Positions 8,626 to 16,432 of a DNA stretch of 34,132 nucleotides are shown here, in pieces. The position numbers were made by a program, and so were the translations under genes. The stretch is taken from the NCBI GenBank assembly GCA_902494515.1, contig CABUTS010000025.1:1-34132 (forward strand), written 5' to 3'. The stretch comes from an uncultured Muribaculaceae bacterium (lineage in GTDB: Bacteria > Bacteroidota > Bacteroidia > Bacteroidales > Muribaculaceae). How positions within the stretch are numbered: the stretch's first letter is position 1; each line of letters begins with the position of its first letter. Below the pieces are notes generated by a model, which did not search any database, was not told the origin of the DNA, and saw only the letters and a program-made list of their open reading frames with translations.

Positions 8626-8652
8626 CGATCGCCCCTCAGGGGAAATAGATCG
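8626..8652. terminator. Possible intergenic hairpin between convergent genes
   Basis: CGATC (8626-8630) pairs with GATCG (8648-8652), and inside it CCCC (8632-8635) pairs with GGGG (8639-8642). It lies between the converging DUF5686 and MBL genes, where a shared terminator would be expected, but no T tract follows in either direction. Low confidence. Confidence 0.3.
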
Positions 8653-8676
8653 TTGTAACTCCTTTAACAATAGTAA

Positions 8677-9651
8677 TCAAGGTCTGACCTTTACTGCATT
8701 ACCAGTTAAACTGATGCTGTAGTTGCTCAGATTCTTAATGTTATAGTCGAATTCCACGAGTCCGAAGGGGTGTGCGCCACGACCGGTGGAAAAAACAGCG
8801 TCACACTTTTTCCCATATCTGTCGAGAGTTTCATCGTAAGGATGTTCAGTTCTGAAAACCGTTGTTACTGAATGTGGTTTGAGGGCTGGAAGCCCTTGAA
8901 TTATGTCAGCCAGACTCTGGACATCTTTTGCTCCGTGGTGTGGTATTTTGATGAATCTGCAGGCGCTCAGATTGTCTTTGTCAAGAAATTTCAAGTTGTT
9001 TTCCGATAAATCACCGGCAAAAATATAACGGACCTTGTTCAGTTCGATAATGAAAAATAATGAAAGATCATTCATTTCCCCGCTGTTCATTATTTTCCTG
9101 TCTACGCGCCGATTGACCACGGAGCTGTATGGTAACATGAATCCAATCCGAAATTTAACGGAATCGTTGTTTGTCCGGTTGATAATCTTCCGGCCACCGA
9201 TGAAACGGATTCCATCATCTTCATCTTGGCATAATGAAATCTCATTCCAGTTATACTTGCGACCGTGGTTGTAATTGTCCTGTAAGTATTTGAATGAGTT
9301 TAACGCGGAAATTTTTCTGTTATTCCGAAGCGTTTCCTTTGTCAGTGAAGTCGGCAAGTAGATTGACGCTTTCTTCTCAGGATCAAATTTTGCCATTAAC
9401 CGGTCAATCCCACAAGAATGATCATCGTCCGGATGAGTCCAGATCAATGCGTCTATTCTTGTGTCTGACGGTAGTTCCGAGAGCCAGTATTGATATCCCT
9501 TGACTTCATAATTATCGGCGAAGATATTATATAGAATGTCTTCCTCATTCATTAACGATATCATTATCGACTCGCCTTGGTCGGGATATCCTAAAGTCCG
9601 AATACGCAAATGGAGATTGTCAAAATCATCCACCTTCACTGGAGGAATCAT
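8677..9651 (-). CDS. ComEC/Rec2-type metallo-beta-lactamase-fold hydrolase
   Basis: This 324-residue protein has no signal peptide or membrane segment, so it is probably cytoplasmic. The metal-binding motif is His73-x-Asp75-x-Asp77-His78 (THPDDDH), the HPDxDH form typical of ComEC-like domains. It is followed by Asn194 (NDLSLFF), Asp214 (FAGD) and His238-His239 (IPHHG), each in ComEC order. The opening GYPDQGESIMI replaces the usual GQGDaiLI strand. Relatives hydrolyse nucleic-acid or nucleotide phosphodiesters, so nuclease activity is an inference. Its ATG overlaps the stop of the 55-residue gene by four bases (ATGA), so translation is probably coupled. It ends a three-gene unit that is A/T-richer than its neighbours. 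Confidence 0.85.
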   Translation of the reverse strand: MIPPVKVDDFDNLHLRIRTLGYPDQGESIMISLMNEEDILYNIFADNYEVKGYQYWLSELPSDTRIDALIWTHPDDDHSCGIDRLMAKFDPEKKASIYLPTSLTKETLRNNRKISALNSFKYLQDNYNHGRKYNWNEISLCQDEDDGIRFIGGRKIINRTNNDSVKFRIGFMLPYSSVVNRRVDRKIMNSGEMNDLSLFFIIELNKVRYIFAGDLSENNLKFLDKDNLSACRFIKIPHHGAKDVQSLADIIQGLPALKPHSVTTVFRTEHPYDETLDRYGKKCDAVFSTGRGAHPFGLVEFDYNIKNLSNYSISLTGNAVKVRP

Positions 9652-9815
9652 TTAAATCGAGGTGCGGGTTTCACATTTGCTGTCTTGTTTCCTGAAGCTG
9701 GCACAAAGACCATTGTGGAGCGATTTCTGACCGTCGGTATAACACGACAGCCTTTCGCCCTGTTCACCCCGGCTTTTGCCATGGCGGCTCTTTTCGATGC
9801 GGATGTGTATGCCAT
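9648..9815 (-). CDS. Small basic protein of unknown function (55 residues)
   Basis: The frame begins three bases after the stop of the upstream gene (TAA-ATT-ATG) and its TGA overlaps the ATG of the MBL gene (ATGA), an exact operon fit. The product (starts MAYTSASKRAAMAKAGVNR, ends KPAPRFK) has six Lys and six Arg and no Asp or Glu. It has no signal peptide or membrane segment. After a helix-prone N terminus it has two short beta-prone stretches (CRVIPTV and TMVFVPAS). A nucleic-acid-binding or partner-binding role would fit but is inference. I do not recognise a family. A longer frame over the same bases (9652-9879) is judged a shadow. Confidence 0.6.
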   Translation of the reverse strand: MAYTSASKRAAMAKAGVNRAKGCRVIPTVRNRSTMVFVPASGNKTANVKPAPRFK

Positions 9816-9818
9816 AAT

Positions 9819-10550
9819 TTAATTCGTGAAGCAACGGGTAACCTCGTCCTTTGAAAGTTTTACAACATTTTTGATACATTCGGCAATGTTCTCCGAGGCA
9901 GAAACCGTGAGAACTGCTTTTGTCTGTATGATTACATCTGACAATTCCGGGTTTATTTTCTCGTCGGAGGGAGATATGGTTCGGGTCAAATCCAGAAATA
10001 TGCCGTCACGTATGATAGAATCGGTGTACTGACCGTTATAACCGTTTCCTTCCATCACAGGGAATGCAGACTTATCACAAATGTTCCATAAGTCCGCGTC
10101 TGTCCTTTTATCCACAAAATAGTTGAGTCTCAGGTAAATGTCATTAACATGAATCCCGAGCTCTTGAAATACATTTATGGCGGTTGCGGTTATGTTTTCT
10201 ACTGATGTTTCGATTGAAGCGCCGTCAGAAGATATGCTGAACGCAATAAAGTAGGGATTTACATAAATATCACACTTTATCTCATTCAATCTGGCACCAG
10301 TGAGGCTCACCAGATCTGTTTCGATAACTTTGTTGATATATGTGTCTCGTAATTCAGCTACGCTGTCAATATCAATCAGTTGCTCGTTAATTTCATCAAA
10401 AGGTACGTCTGAAGGGATTCCGTTGGAAATCTCTTTTAGTTTGGTGGCGCACTTGTTGAAATCATCATACAGCAGATAAGTATCAAACCGCAGGAGTATT
10501 GAGCCTAAATGGCTCTGCATCATTTTGCTGTATTCTTTTATTCGACACAT
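9819..10550 (-). CDS. Unknown protein, first gene of the MBL module (243 residues)
   Basis: I do not recognise this family. The protein is soluble-looking, with no signal peptide or membrane segment. An N-terminal helical part contains DDFNKCATKLKEIS. The middle is beta-rich, with CDIYVNPYFIAFSIS and DIYLRLNYFVD as likely strands. It resembles in general style the roughly 250-residue accessory proteins that accompany effector enzymes, but I cannot name one. It is the promoter-proximal gene of a unit of three: three bases separate it from the 55-residue gene, which overlaps the MBL gene. The start at 10550 lies about 17 bases after a predicted transcription start; Met10 is an alternative. Base composition is A/T-richer than the flanking ndk/M23 and DUF5686 genes, suggesting acquisition as a cassette. 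Confidence 0.75.
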   Translation of the reverse strand: MCRIKEYSKMMQSHLGSILLRFDTYLLYDDFNKCATKLKEISNGIPSDVPFDEINEQLIDIDSVAELRDTYINKVIETDLVSLTGARLNEIKCDIYVNPYFIAFSISSDGASIETSVENITATAINVFQELGIHVNDIYLRLNYFVDKRTDADLWNICDKSAFPVMEGNGYNGQYTDSIIRDGIFLDLTRTISPSDEKINPELSDVIIQTKAVLTVSASENIAECIKNVVKLSKDEVTRCFTN

Positions 10551-10574
10551 ATAACTATATCAGATGTTATTCCG

Positions 10575-10582
10575 CAAAGTTA
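10575..10582 (-). promoter_or_regulatory. Downstream promoter box for the MBL module
   Basis: On the minus strand TAACTTTG (10582-10575) is a full match to the Bacteroidota TAnnTTTG box and sits 25 bases before the ATG at 10550. No good TTTG box lies 19-21 bases upstream of it, so only half of the promoter is convincing. Confidence 0.45.
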
Positions 10583-10635
10583 ATGAAATTATTTGATTTA
10601 TTAACCTATGGACTGAAGGAAAGTTTCGGGTAAGA

Positions 10636-10657
10636 GACGATTTTGTGACGATTTTGT
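10636..10657. repeat. Two tandem copies of an 11-bp unit
   Basis: GACGATTTTGT occurs twice in a row (10636-10646 and 10647-10657) in the spacer between the MBL module and the M23 gene. No function is apparent; slippage duplication is the simple explanation. Confidence 0.85.
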
Positions 10658-10668
10658 GTGATTATCTC

Positions 10669-10701
10669 AAAAAAAAGGCTGCGCTGAGAGAGCGAAGCCT
10701 T
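10669..10701 (-). terminator. Rho-independent terminator of the ndk-M23 unit
   Basis: Read on the minus strand, AAGGCT (10701-10696), a one-base mismatch, CGCT (10694-10691), a five-base loop, AGCG, and AGCCTT form a stem. It runs directly into eight T (A run on the plus strand, 10669-10676). It lies 75 bases beyond the stop of the M23 gene. Confidence 0.8.
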
Positions 10702-10775
10702 ATATGGGGAGATGTTCTTGCGAATTATAGAAATGTCCTTACAAAAGAGGGAGCGGCAGAGGGCGGGGCCCGGGA

Positions 10776-11759
10776 TTAGCGGAGGCGGAGGCGGGTGCCG
10801 GGGGTGAGCTTGGAGCTGGTGGTCAGGCCGTTGAGGCGGCAGAGGGCTTTGACGGTAGTGCCGTTGCGCGAGGCAATGCGGCTCAGGGAGTCGCCGCGCT
10901 TAACCACGTAGGTCGTGGGCTTGGAGGCCTTTTTCGAGCTGCTCTTGGCTTTGGGATGGTTGGCGGCGTCGGCCAGATACTTGCGGGTGTATTCGGCGTT
11001 GGCGTCGGGGTCGAAGTTACGAGTCCGGGTGTAGGTGTTCTTGTCGAAGGTGTATTCGTCGGTGTGGACGGTCTGGTTGGCGAAGTCGAAAATTGCCGCG
11101 GGGTTGATGGGGTATCCCATGAAGCGGGTTTCGAAGTGGAGGTGGGAGCCGAAGGAGCGGCCGGTGTTGCCGCCGAGGGCGATGGGTTCGCCGGCTTTCA
11201 CATCCTGATCGTCTTTCACAAGGAATTTCGAGAGGTGACCGTATACGGTTTCGAGGCCGTTGGGGTGACGGAGGATTACGTAGTAGCCGTAGCCTTTGCG
11301 CTCGAAGTTGGTCAGACGTACGCGGCCGTCGAAGGCAGCGCGGACGGTGTCGCCGGTCTGCAGTTTCAGGTCAATGCCCTTGTGGACGCGGCGGAAACGG
11401 GGACGGTAACCGTAGGGGGATGTCACGTAGCCGGGGGTCGGCATGGCGAACCCGCTGACGTCAATGACCTTGGTGTCAGGCACTTCCTTGCCAACGTAAG
11501 CGTTGACGCTGCGGGAGTTCCATCCTTCGGTGTAGATATCCAGTTCGGGTTCTTCCTCCTCTTTGAAGAGGTTGTCGACGAAGTCCTGAGTTTCCTTTAC
11601 GGAAATCTGCTGCTGGATGTTTTCCTGTTTGGCGATGAGATCCTGGTGCTCGGCGTTGTGGGCGGAGGGGAGTTTGTATGATTGCGCGGCCGCGGCGAAA
11701 GCTGCTGCGGCCACTGCGGCTGATATTAGGAGTCGGTTTATGCTGAAAGTGAAGGACAT
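10776..11759 (-). CDS. Secreted M23 peptidase with a C-terminal LysM domain
   Basis: This is a cell-wall-acting endopeptidase-family protein of 327 residues. A signal peptide covers about residues 1-25 (alanine-rich, ending AAAAQS). Residues about 105-225 are the M23 domain. The zinc ligands are visible as His126 and Asp130 (HKGID) and His208 of HLHFE, with His206 also there, so the site looks active. Residues about 281-326 are a LysM peptidoglycan-binding domain (TYVVKRGDSLSRIA). The likely job is trimming peptidoglycan cross-links or activating an amidase in the periplasm. It follows ndk by 31 bases and probably shares its transcript, with a strong terminator after it. Confidence 0.93.
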   Translation of the reverse strand: MSFTFSINRLLISAAVAAAAFAAAAQSYKLPSAHNAEHQDLIAKQENIQQQISVKETQDFVDNLFKEEEEPELDIYTEGWNSRSVNAYVGKEVPDTKVIDVSGFAMPTPGYVTSPYGYRPRFRRVHKGIDLKLQTGDTVRAAFDGRVRLTNFERKGYGYYVILRHPNGLETVYGHLSKFLVKDDQDVKAGEPIALGGNTGRSFGSHLHFETRFMGYPINPAAIFDFANQTVHTDEYTFDKNTYTRTRNFDPDANAEYTRKYLADAANHPKAKSSSKKASKPTTYVVKRGDSLSRIASRNGTTVKALCRLNGLTTSSKLTPGTRLRLR

Positions 11760-11790
11760 TAGACGGTGGAGGGTTGAGGAAGAGAGGGTA

Positions 11791-12258
11791 TTAGGAGTTG
11801 AGTTCGTCGGGAGAGTAGATGGAGGTGACGGTGCAGGGCCAGTATTCCAGAACTTCGCCGGGTTTGAAGAATCGTTTAACCTCGATTTCAGCGTTCTCGG
11901 GGGAGTCGGAGGCGTGGATGATGTTCTCCTGACCGCTCATGCCGAAGTCGCCGCGGATGGTGCCGGGGGCAGCCTTGCGGGCGTTGGTTACACCGATCAT
12001 GGCGCGGACAACTGTCACTGCGTCAAGGCCTTTGATTGCCATCGCGATCACGGGCGACGACATCATGGAGCGGAGCAGCGAGGGGAAGAAAGGTTTGTCG
12101 ACCAGGTGAGCATAGTGCTCGCGGAGAATGGGTTCATCGAGCTGCATGAGTTTCATGCCGGCGATTACGAGACCTTTTTTTTCGAAGCGGGAGATGATTT
12201 CACCGGCCAGACCTCTCTGGACTCCGGAGGGTTTTATGATGACGAGAGTAGTTTCCAT
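11791..12258 (-). CDS. ndk: Nucleoside diphosphate kinase
   Basis: It transfers the gamma phosphate between nucleoside triphosphates and diphosphates through a phosphohistidine, balancing NTP and dNTP pools in the cytoplasm. The 155 residues are a complete Ndk fold. Lys9 lies in the IIKPSG opening, and the catalytic His115 is in the NIIHASDS motif. It is first of a two-gene unit with the M23 peptidase; a TAACTTTG promoter box lies about 30 bases upstream of its ATG. Nothing unusual is seen. Confidence 0.97.
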   Translation of the reverse strand: METTLVIIKPSGVQRGLAGEIISRFEKKGLVIAGMKLMQLDEPILREHYAHLVDKPFFPSLLRSMMSSPVIAMAIKGLDAVTVVRAMIGVTNARKAAPGTIRGDFGMSGQENIIHASDSPENAEIEVKRFFKPGEVLEYWPCTVTSIYSPDELNS

Positions 12259-12286
12259 TTTTGGGATTGGTTTGATTTTCTTTTGC

Positions 12287-12294
12287 CAAAGTTA
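12287..12294 (-). promoter_or_regulatory. Downstream promoter box for ndk
   Basis: On the minus strand TAACTTTG (12294-12287) matches TAnnTTTG and lies 29 bases before the ndk start. The only candidate upstream box at the right distance is a weak TTAG (12317-12314), so the promoter is partly supported. Confidence 0.5.
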
Positions 12295-12397
12295 CTAAAA
12301 ATAACGCAATTAACTAAAAAAATCAGTATTAAATTTCACTAAAAAAACCTGCGTTTACCTTTAAACACCTATAATTTGCTGATAGATAACTGGTTAT

Positions 12398-12423
12398 GAA
12401 AATATGTTTTACAACATATTTTC
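12398..12423 (-). terminator. A/T-rich perfect hairpin after recG
   Basis: GAAAATATGTT (12398-12408) and AACATATTTTC (12413-12423) are exact inverse complements around a four-base loop. The structure lies 18 bases beyond the recG stop. The T run is inside the stem rather than after it, so it may be a terminator or a protective 3' end. The strand is assigned from the position after recG. Confidence 0.55.
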
Positions 12424-12440
12424 AAACAATTCGCTCAGAA

Positions 12441-14534
12441 TCAGGATATACGCGACATATCGGACTTGCGGGCGAAGAGCTGGGAAAGTTCCGGCAGGAG
12501 CATCTCATGGCCCGGCGCCGAGAGGGCCGGGTCGGCGGCGATGAGGGCGTCGACGCTGTCGCGGGCAATCTGCACGATCTGTCCGTCGGTAGCCAGATTC
12601 GCCACATGCAGCTCCATCGGCATACCGCTCTGCATGGTCCCCTCGAGGTCGCCGGGACCGCGCGTCCGGAGGTCGGCTTCGGCTATGAGGAAACCGTCGG
12701 TGGTGGAGGTCATGAGCTCCAGACGCTTGCGGGTGTCGCCGCCGATTTTACGCTTCGACATCAGCACGCAGTAGCTCTGATCAGCGCCGCGGCCGACGCG
12801 TCCGCGCAGCTGATGCAGCTGCGAGAGACCGAACCGCTCGGCGTTCTCGATTACCATGACCGAGGCGTTCGGCACATTCACACCGACCTCGATAACGGTC
12901 GTGGCGACCAGTATCTGGGCCTTGTTTTCGGCGAAAATTGTCATCTGATGGTCCTTCTCCGAGGGCTTCATCTTGCCGTGGCAATAGGCCGTACGGTAGC
13001 TCGGGAAGGTTTCGCGGATAATCTCGTAACCCTCCTCGAGGCACTTCAGGTCGAGCTTTTCGTTCTCCTCGATCAGGGGGTAGACGATGTAGACCTGCCG
13101 TCCTTTGGCCAGTTCGCGGCCGATGGAGCGGTAAACCTGCTGCCGCTGGTCGTCGAAGCGCAGGAGGGTGGTGATGGGCTTGCGGCCCGGGGGAAGTTCG
13201 TCGATCACCGACACGTCGAGGTCGCCGTATACGGTCATCGCCAGAGTGCGGGGAATCGGCGTCGCGGTCATCACCAGGATGTGCGGCGGAATCACGTTCT
13301 TGGCCCACAGACGGGCGCGCTGGAGCACGCCGAAGCGGTGCTGTTCGTCGATTACGGCTATCCCTAAGTCCTTGAATTTCACGTTATCCTCAATCAGTGC
13401 GTGTGTGCCGATCAGGATGTGCAGCGAGCCGTCGAGCAGCTCGCGGGAAATCTGTTCGCGCTCCTTTTTGCGGGTTGAACCGGTGAGCAGACGTATGTTG
13501 ATTCCGAGCTGGGCGGCCATGGAGCGGAGCGACTCGTAGTGCTGCGTGGCGAGGATTTCGGTCGGGGCCATGAGGCAGGCCTGGCAGCCATTGTCAAGCG
13601 CCATGAGCATCGCCATGAGCGCCACGATGGTCTTGCCGGAGCCGACATCCCCCTGAACCAGGCGGTTCATCTGCTTGCCGGAGCCGACGTCGGCGCGGAT
13701 TTCGCGGAGCACGCGCTTCTGGGCGCCGGTCAGCGGAAAGGGGAGAACCTGAGAGTAGAAGTTGTTGAAAAACAGACCGATACGCGGGAACCGGCGCCCC
13801 TGCACCGAGGCTGCGCGCTTGTCGGCATACCGCCGGATATTCAGCTGGAGGTAGAAGAGCTCCTCGAACTTCAGGCGGAGCCGGGCACGGTTCAACTCGT
13901 CGGTGTTCGGGGGATTGTGGATGGTGCGGATGGCCCTGTCGCGCTCCATCAGTCCGCGCTGCGCAATGATTTCTGCGGGGAGCGTTTCGGGAAAATGACG
14001 GACTGCCACTAAGGCGTTGCTGACCCACTGGAAGATGCTGCGCGAGGTGATGCCGCGGTTCCGGAGCTTCTCGGTCAGCGGATATACACCGCGCAGGCCT
14101 CCGGAGGCGCCGGCTGAATCCGGCAGGTCGACCTCCGGATGCACCATGCTCCAGTGGCCGTTGAATTCCTTCGGTTTGCCGAAAAGGATGTATTCCACTC
14201 CCGGGTTGTAGGCCTCCCGGATTGCCTTGATGCGCTTGAACCAGACTATATCCAGCGTGGCGGTGCCGTCGGTGAAGAGTCCGTTCAGGCGCATTTTCGC
14301 CCCTTCGCCGATGACGTTGAAGGTTACGAACCGTCCGCGCACCTGAACGTAGGGCATATCCCCGGCGAAGGAGCGGACCGAGTAGACCTGCGAGCGGTCG
14401 ACATAATGCGACGGAAAATGGTGCACGAGGTCGTGGAGCGAGCTGATATGCAGTTCACTCTCAAGTAGTTTGGCTCTCGACGGACCGATTCCCTTGATGA
14501 ACTTTATGTCGTATTCGCGCGGTGACGGGGGCAT
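12441..14534 (-). CDS. recG: ATP-dependent DNA helicase RecG
   Basis: RecG remodels stalled replication forks and branch-migrates Holliday junctions. The 697-residue protein has an N-terminal wedge/OB region with the helix-hairpin-helix-like start FIKGIGPSRAKLLES. The Walker A GDVGSGKT is near residue 300 and the DEQH box near residue 400 (VIDEQHRFGV). The second helicase domain carries QLRGRVGRG. Length and motifs are normal. It is third in a unit with the EamA transporter and ispD, 49 bases after ispD. That spacer contains a partial copy of the ispD 3' end. Confidence 0.97.
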   Translation of the reverse strand: MPPSPREYDIKFIKGIGPSRAKLLESELHISSLHDLVHHFPSHYVDRSQVYSVRSFAGDMPYVQVRGRFVTFNVIGEGAKMRLNGLFTDGTATLDIVWFKRIKAIREAYNPGVEYILFGKPKEFNGHWSMVHPEVDLPDSAGASGGLRGVYPLTEKLRNRGITSRSIFQWVSNALVAVRHFPETLPAEIIAQRGLMERDRAIRTIHNPPNTDELNRARLRLKFEELFYLQLNIRRYADKRAASVQGRRFPRIGLFFNNFYSQVLPFPLTGAQKRVLREIRADVGSGKQMNRLVQGDVGSGKTIVALMAMLMALDNGCQACLMAPTEILATQHYESLRSMAAQLGINIRLLTGSTRKKEREQISRELLDGSLHILIGTHALIEDNVKFKDLGIAVIDEQHRFGVLQRARLWAKNVIPPHILVMTATPIPRTLAMTVYGDLDVSVIDELPPGRKPITTLLRFDDQRQQVYRSIGRELAKGRQVYIVYPLIEENEKLDLKCLEEGYEIIRETFPSYRTAYCHGKMKPSEKDHQMTIFAENKAQILVATTVIEVGVNVPNASVMVIENAERFGLSQLHQLRGRVGRGADQSYCVLMSKRKIGGDTRKRLELMTSTTDGFLIAEADLRTRGPGDLEGTMQSGMPMELHVANLATDGQIVQIARDSVDALIAADPALSAPGHEMLLPELSQLFARKSDMSRIS

Positions 14535-14542
14535 TGGTTGGT

Positions 14543-14604
14543 TTACTTCTCCGGGTTGCGGGATTGCTTCTCGCGAATCGCGGTTACTTCTCCGGGTTGC
14601 GGGA
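14543..14604. repeat. Partial duplication of the ispD 3' end
   Basis: A 21-base sequence beginning TTACTTCTCCGGG occurs at 14543-14563 and again at 14584-14604, 41 bases apart. The second copy is the real end of ispD (it encodes the last residues, RNPEK, and the stop). The first lies in the ispD-recG spacer as a non-coding remnant. Confidence 0.85.
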
Positions 14605-15291
14605 GGCGAGGATGGCTTCGGCGAAAAGGATGTCGCGGGGATTGGTGATTTTTATGTTGTCGACGGAGCCTTTCACCAGGGTGATGTTATGGAATCCGGC
14701 GGCGGCCAGGACCGAGGCGTCGTCGGTGAAGGAGTCTTCGTAGGGGAGGGTGTAGGCTTCGCGGAGGCGCCAGAGCGAGAATCCCTGGGGGGTCTGCACG
14801 GCGCGGAAACGGCTGCGGTCCACCGGCTCGGAGCTGACTTCGTCGTCGTCGAGCTGCCGCAGGGAGTCGCTGACGGGTACCACGGGGATGGCGCCGTCGG
14901 TGTTGAGCGTGGCGCCGCAGACCCTCGAGACGGTGGCCTTGTCGATGAGCGGCCGGGCTCCGTCGTGAATCAGCACTGTGGAGTGGGGCGCTGCGTCGGC
15001 GGGGATTGCCTGCAGTCCGTTGCGCACCGATTCCCAGCGGGTTGCGCCTCCGGAAACAATCGTCGGGGAGTCGAAGTCATATCGGCTGCAAAGTTCGCGC
15101 CAGATTTCCGCGCCGCTTTCCGACAGCACGAGGATCAGCTCGGCGCCCTCCCGGGCAAGCCGCAGATTGTCGATGGTGTGCATCAGCACGGGGCGTCCGG
15201 CCATCGTGCAGAACTGCTTGGGGAGGTCTCCGCCGAAACGGCTGCCGCTTCCCGCCGCCACTATTATAATATATGTATTCGATAGTGCCAT
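14584..15291 (-). CDS. ispD: 2-C-methyl-D-erythritol 4-phosphate cytidylyltransferase
   Basis: IspD joins CTP to methylerythritol 4-phosphate in the non-mevalonate isoprenoid pathway, in the cytoplasm. The 235 residues are full length. The nucleotide-binding signature AAGSGSRFGGDLPKQF is at residues 12-27 and the DGARPL motif lies further on. The ATG start gives MALSNTYIIIVAAGSGSRF, with the signature near the N terminus as expected. It sits between the EamA gene (33-base gap) and recG. The last five codons and the stop are repeated downstream, so an ancestral end may have differed. Confidence 0.96.
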   Translation of the reverse strand: MALSNTYIIIVAAGSGSRFGGDLPKQFCTMAGRPVLMHTIDNLRLAREGAELILVLSESGAEIWRELCSRYDFDSPTIVSGGATRWESVRNGLQAIPADAAPHSTVLIHDGARPLIDKATVSRVCGATLNTDGAIPVVPVSDSLRQLDDDEVSSEPVDRSRFRAVQTPQGFSLWRLREAYTLPYEDSFTDDASVLAAAGFHNITLVKGSVDNIKITNPRDILFAEAILASRNPEK

Positions 15292-15324
15292 TCAGTCTTT
15301 TTGCTGCAAAATTACACAAAAGGG

Positions 15325-16287
15325 CTATTTCCGGAGGGTTACGCGGTTCATGTAGTCGCCCAGCCATAGGCCGCCGATGATGAGCACGCAGCCCAGACAG
15401 CCGACAACGGTGATGGGGTCCTCTTTGCCGAAGAGAATCGCGGCGATAATCATGGTGGCGATCGGCTGCACGTAGAGGTAGTTGTTGGTGGTGATGGCGC
15501 CGAGCTTGCTCATGGTCCATGCCCAGAGGAGGTAGGAGAGCATGGAGCAGACAATGCCGAGGAAGAGCAGGTTCACCAGCACTTCCGGCACGACCAGTTC
15601 CGACAGCGGCGACATCGGTTCCTTTGAAATCAGCCAGAAGGGTATGGCCGTGACAAGTCCGTAGAAGAATGTCTTGCGGGTGATGAACTGGGCGGTGTAG
15701 ACGGCGTTCAACTTCCTGAGTACCAGCGAATATATGGCCCAGGACAGGGCGGCTGCGAGGGCCAGGAGGTCGCCGATGGTGGTGGAGAGGGCGTCAGGCC
15801 CGGCCTCGGGGGCGGTGCCGGAAAAGCCGTCCTTGAAAACTATGAAGCCGACCCCGAGGAAGGCGATTGCCGAGCCGATGTAGGTCCATTTCCCCGGGCG
15901 TTCCGTTTTGTAGAGCGCGCCGATGAGCAGGGTGGTCAGCAGCGGCGAGAGGGTGGTGATCATCGACACATCCGACACGCGGGTATAGTTGACGGCATTG
16001 TTTTCGGCAATGAAATAAATCGAGGAGCCGCAGAGACCGGTGACCAGAAACAGCAGCTCGTCGCGCCACGAGTTCGCCAGGATTTTCTTGTGACAGCCGA
16101 TCAGCACCAGCACGTAGGCCAGAATGAAACGGTAGATGTAGATTTCCACCGGACCGAGGCCGTGGTTGATCAGCACTTTGGTGGATACGAATGAGCCGCC
16201 CCACATCGTCACGACCAGCAGTGCGGCCAAGTGACAAATGAGTAAGCTCTTATGCGACGACGAATTCCTTAATGTTCCGGACGACAT
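15325..16287 (-). CDS. EamA/DMT-family inner-membrane transporter
   Basis: A drug/metabolite-transporter-type permease with two EamA repeats and about ten membrane helices (for example LLICHLAALLVVTMWGGSFV and the repeat-two segments from SWAIYSLVLRK onward). The substrate cannot be told; amino acids or other metabolites are exported by many relatives. The frame opens at 16341, but I choose the ATG at 16287 (320 residues). The upstream 18 residues are not membrane-like, and a promoter-box-like TAATTTCG (16319-16312, minus) lies within them. It is the first gene of the EamA-ispD-recG unit and diverges from the DUF3127 gene. Confidence 0.88.
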   Translation of the reverse strand: MSSGTLRNSSSHKSLLICHLAALLVVTMWGGSFVSTKVLINHGLGPVEIYIYRFILAYVLVLIGCHKKILANSWRDELLFLVTGLCGSSIYFIAENNAVNYTRVSDVSMITTLSPLLTTLLIGALYKTERPGKWTYIGSAIAFLGVGFIVFKDGFSGTAPEAGPDALSTTIGDLLALAAALSWAIYSLVLRKLNAVYTAQFITRKTFFYGLVTAIPFWLISKEPMSPLSELVVPEVLVNLLFLGIVCSMLSYLLWAWTMSKLGAITTNNYLYVQPIATMIIAAILFGKEDPITVVGCLGCVLIIGGLWLGDYMNRVTLRK

Positions 16288-16360
16288 GTTGAACTGGCAA
16301 TTTTTACCCTGCGAAATTAGCGAAAATTTCCGGGTTTTCATAAAAAATCGACCGAAAAAA

Positions 16361-16392
16361 TTTGCACCCCCCGTAATGTTTCACTAAATTTG
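16361..16392 (+). promoter_or_regulatory. Bacteroidota-type promoter for the DUF3127 gene
   Basis: TTTG (16361-16364), a 20-base spacer and TAAATTTG (16385-16392) match the consensus TTTG-N19-21-TAnnTTTG without a mismatch. The predicted start of transcription is near 16399, about 34 bases before the ATG. Confidence 0.8.
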
Positions 16393-16432
16393 TGCCTGAA
16401 ATTCCAAAGAAAAACAATTAACACAATAATAA

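Noticed and set aside
9652..9879. A 75-codon minus-strand frame between the unknown gene and the MBL gene
   Set aside because: It overlaps the upstream gene by 61 bases and encodes a product of irregular, cysteine-rich composition. The 55-residue frame over the same bases fits the operon exactly at both ends and is the better gene.
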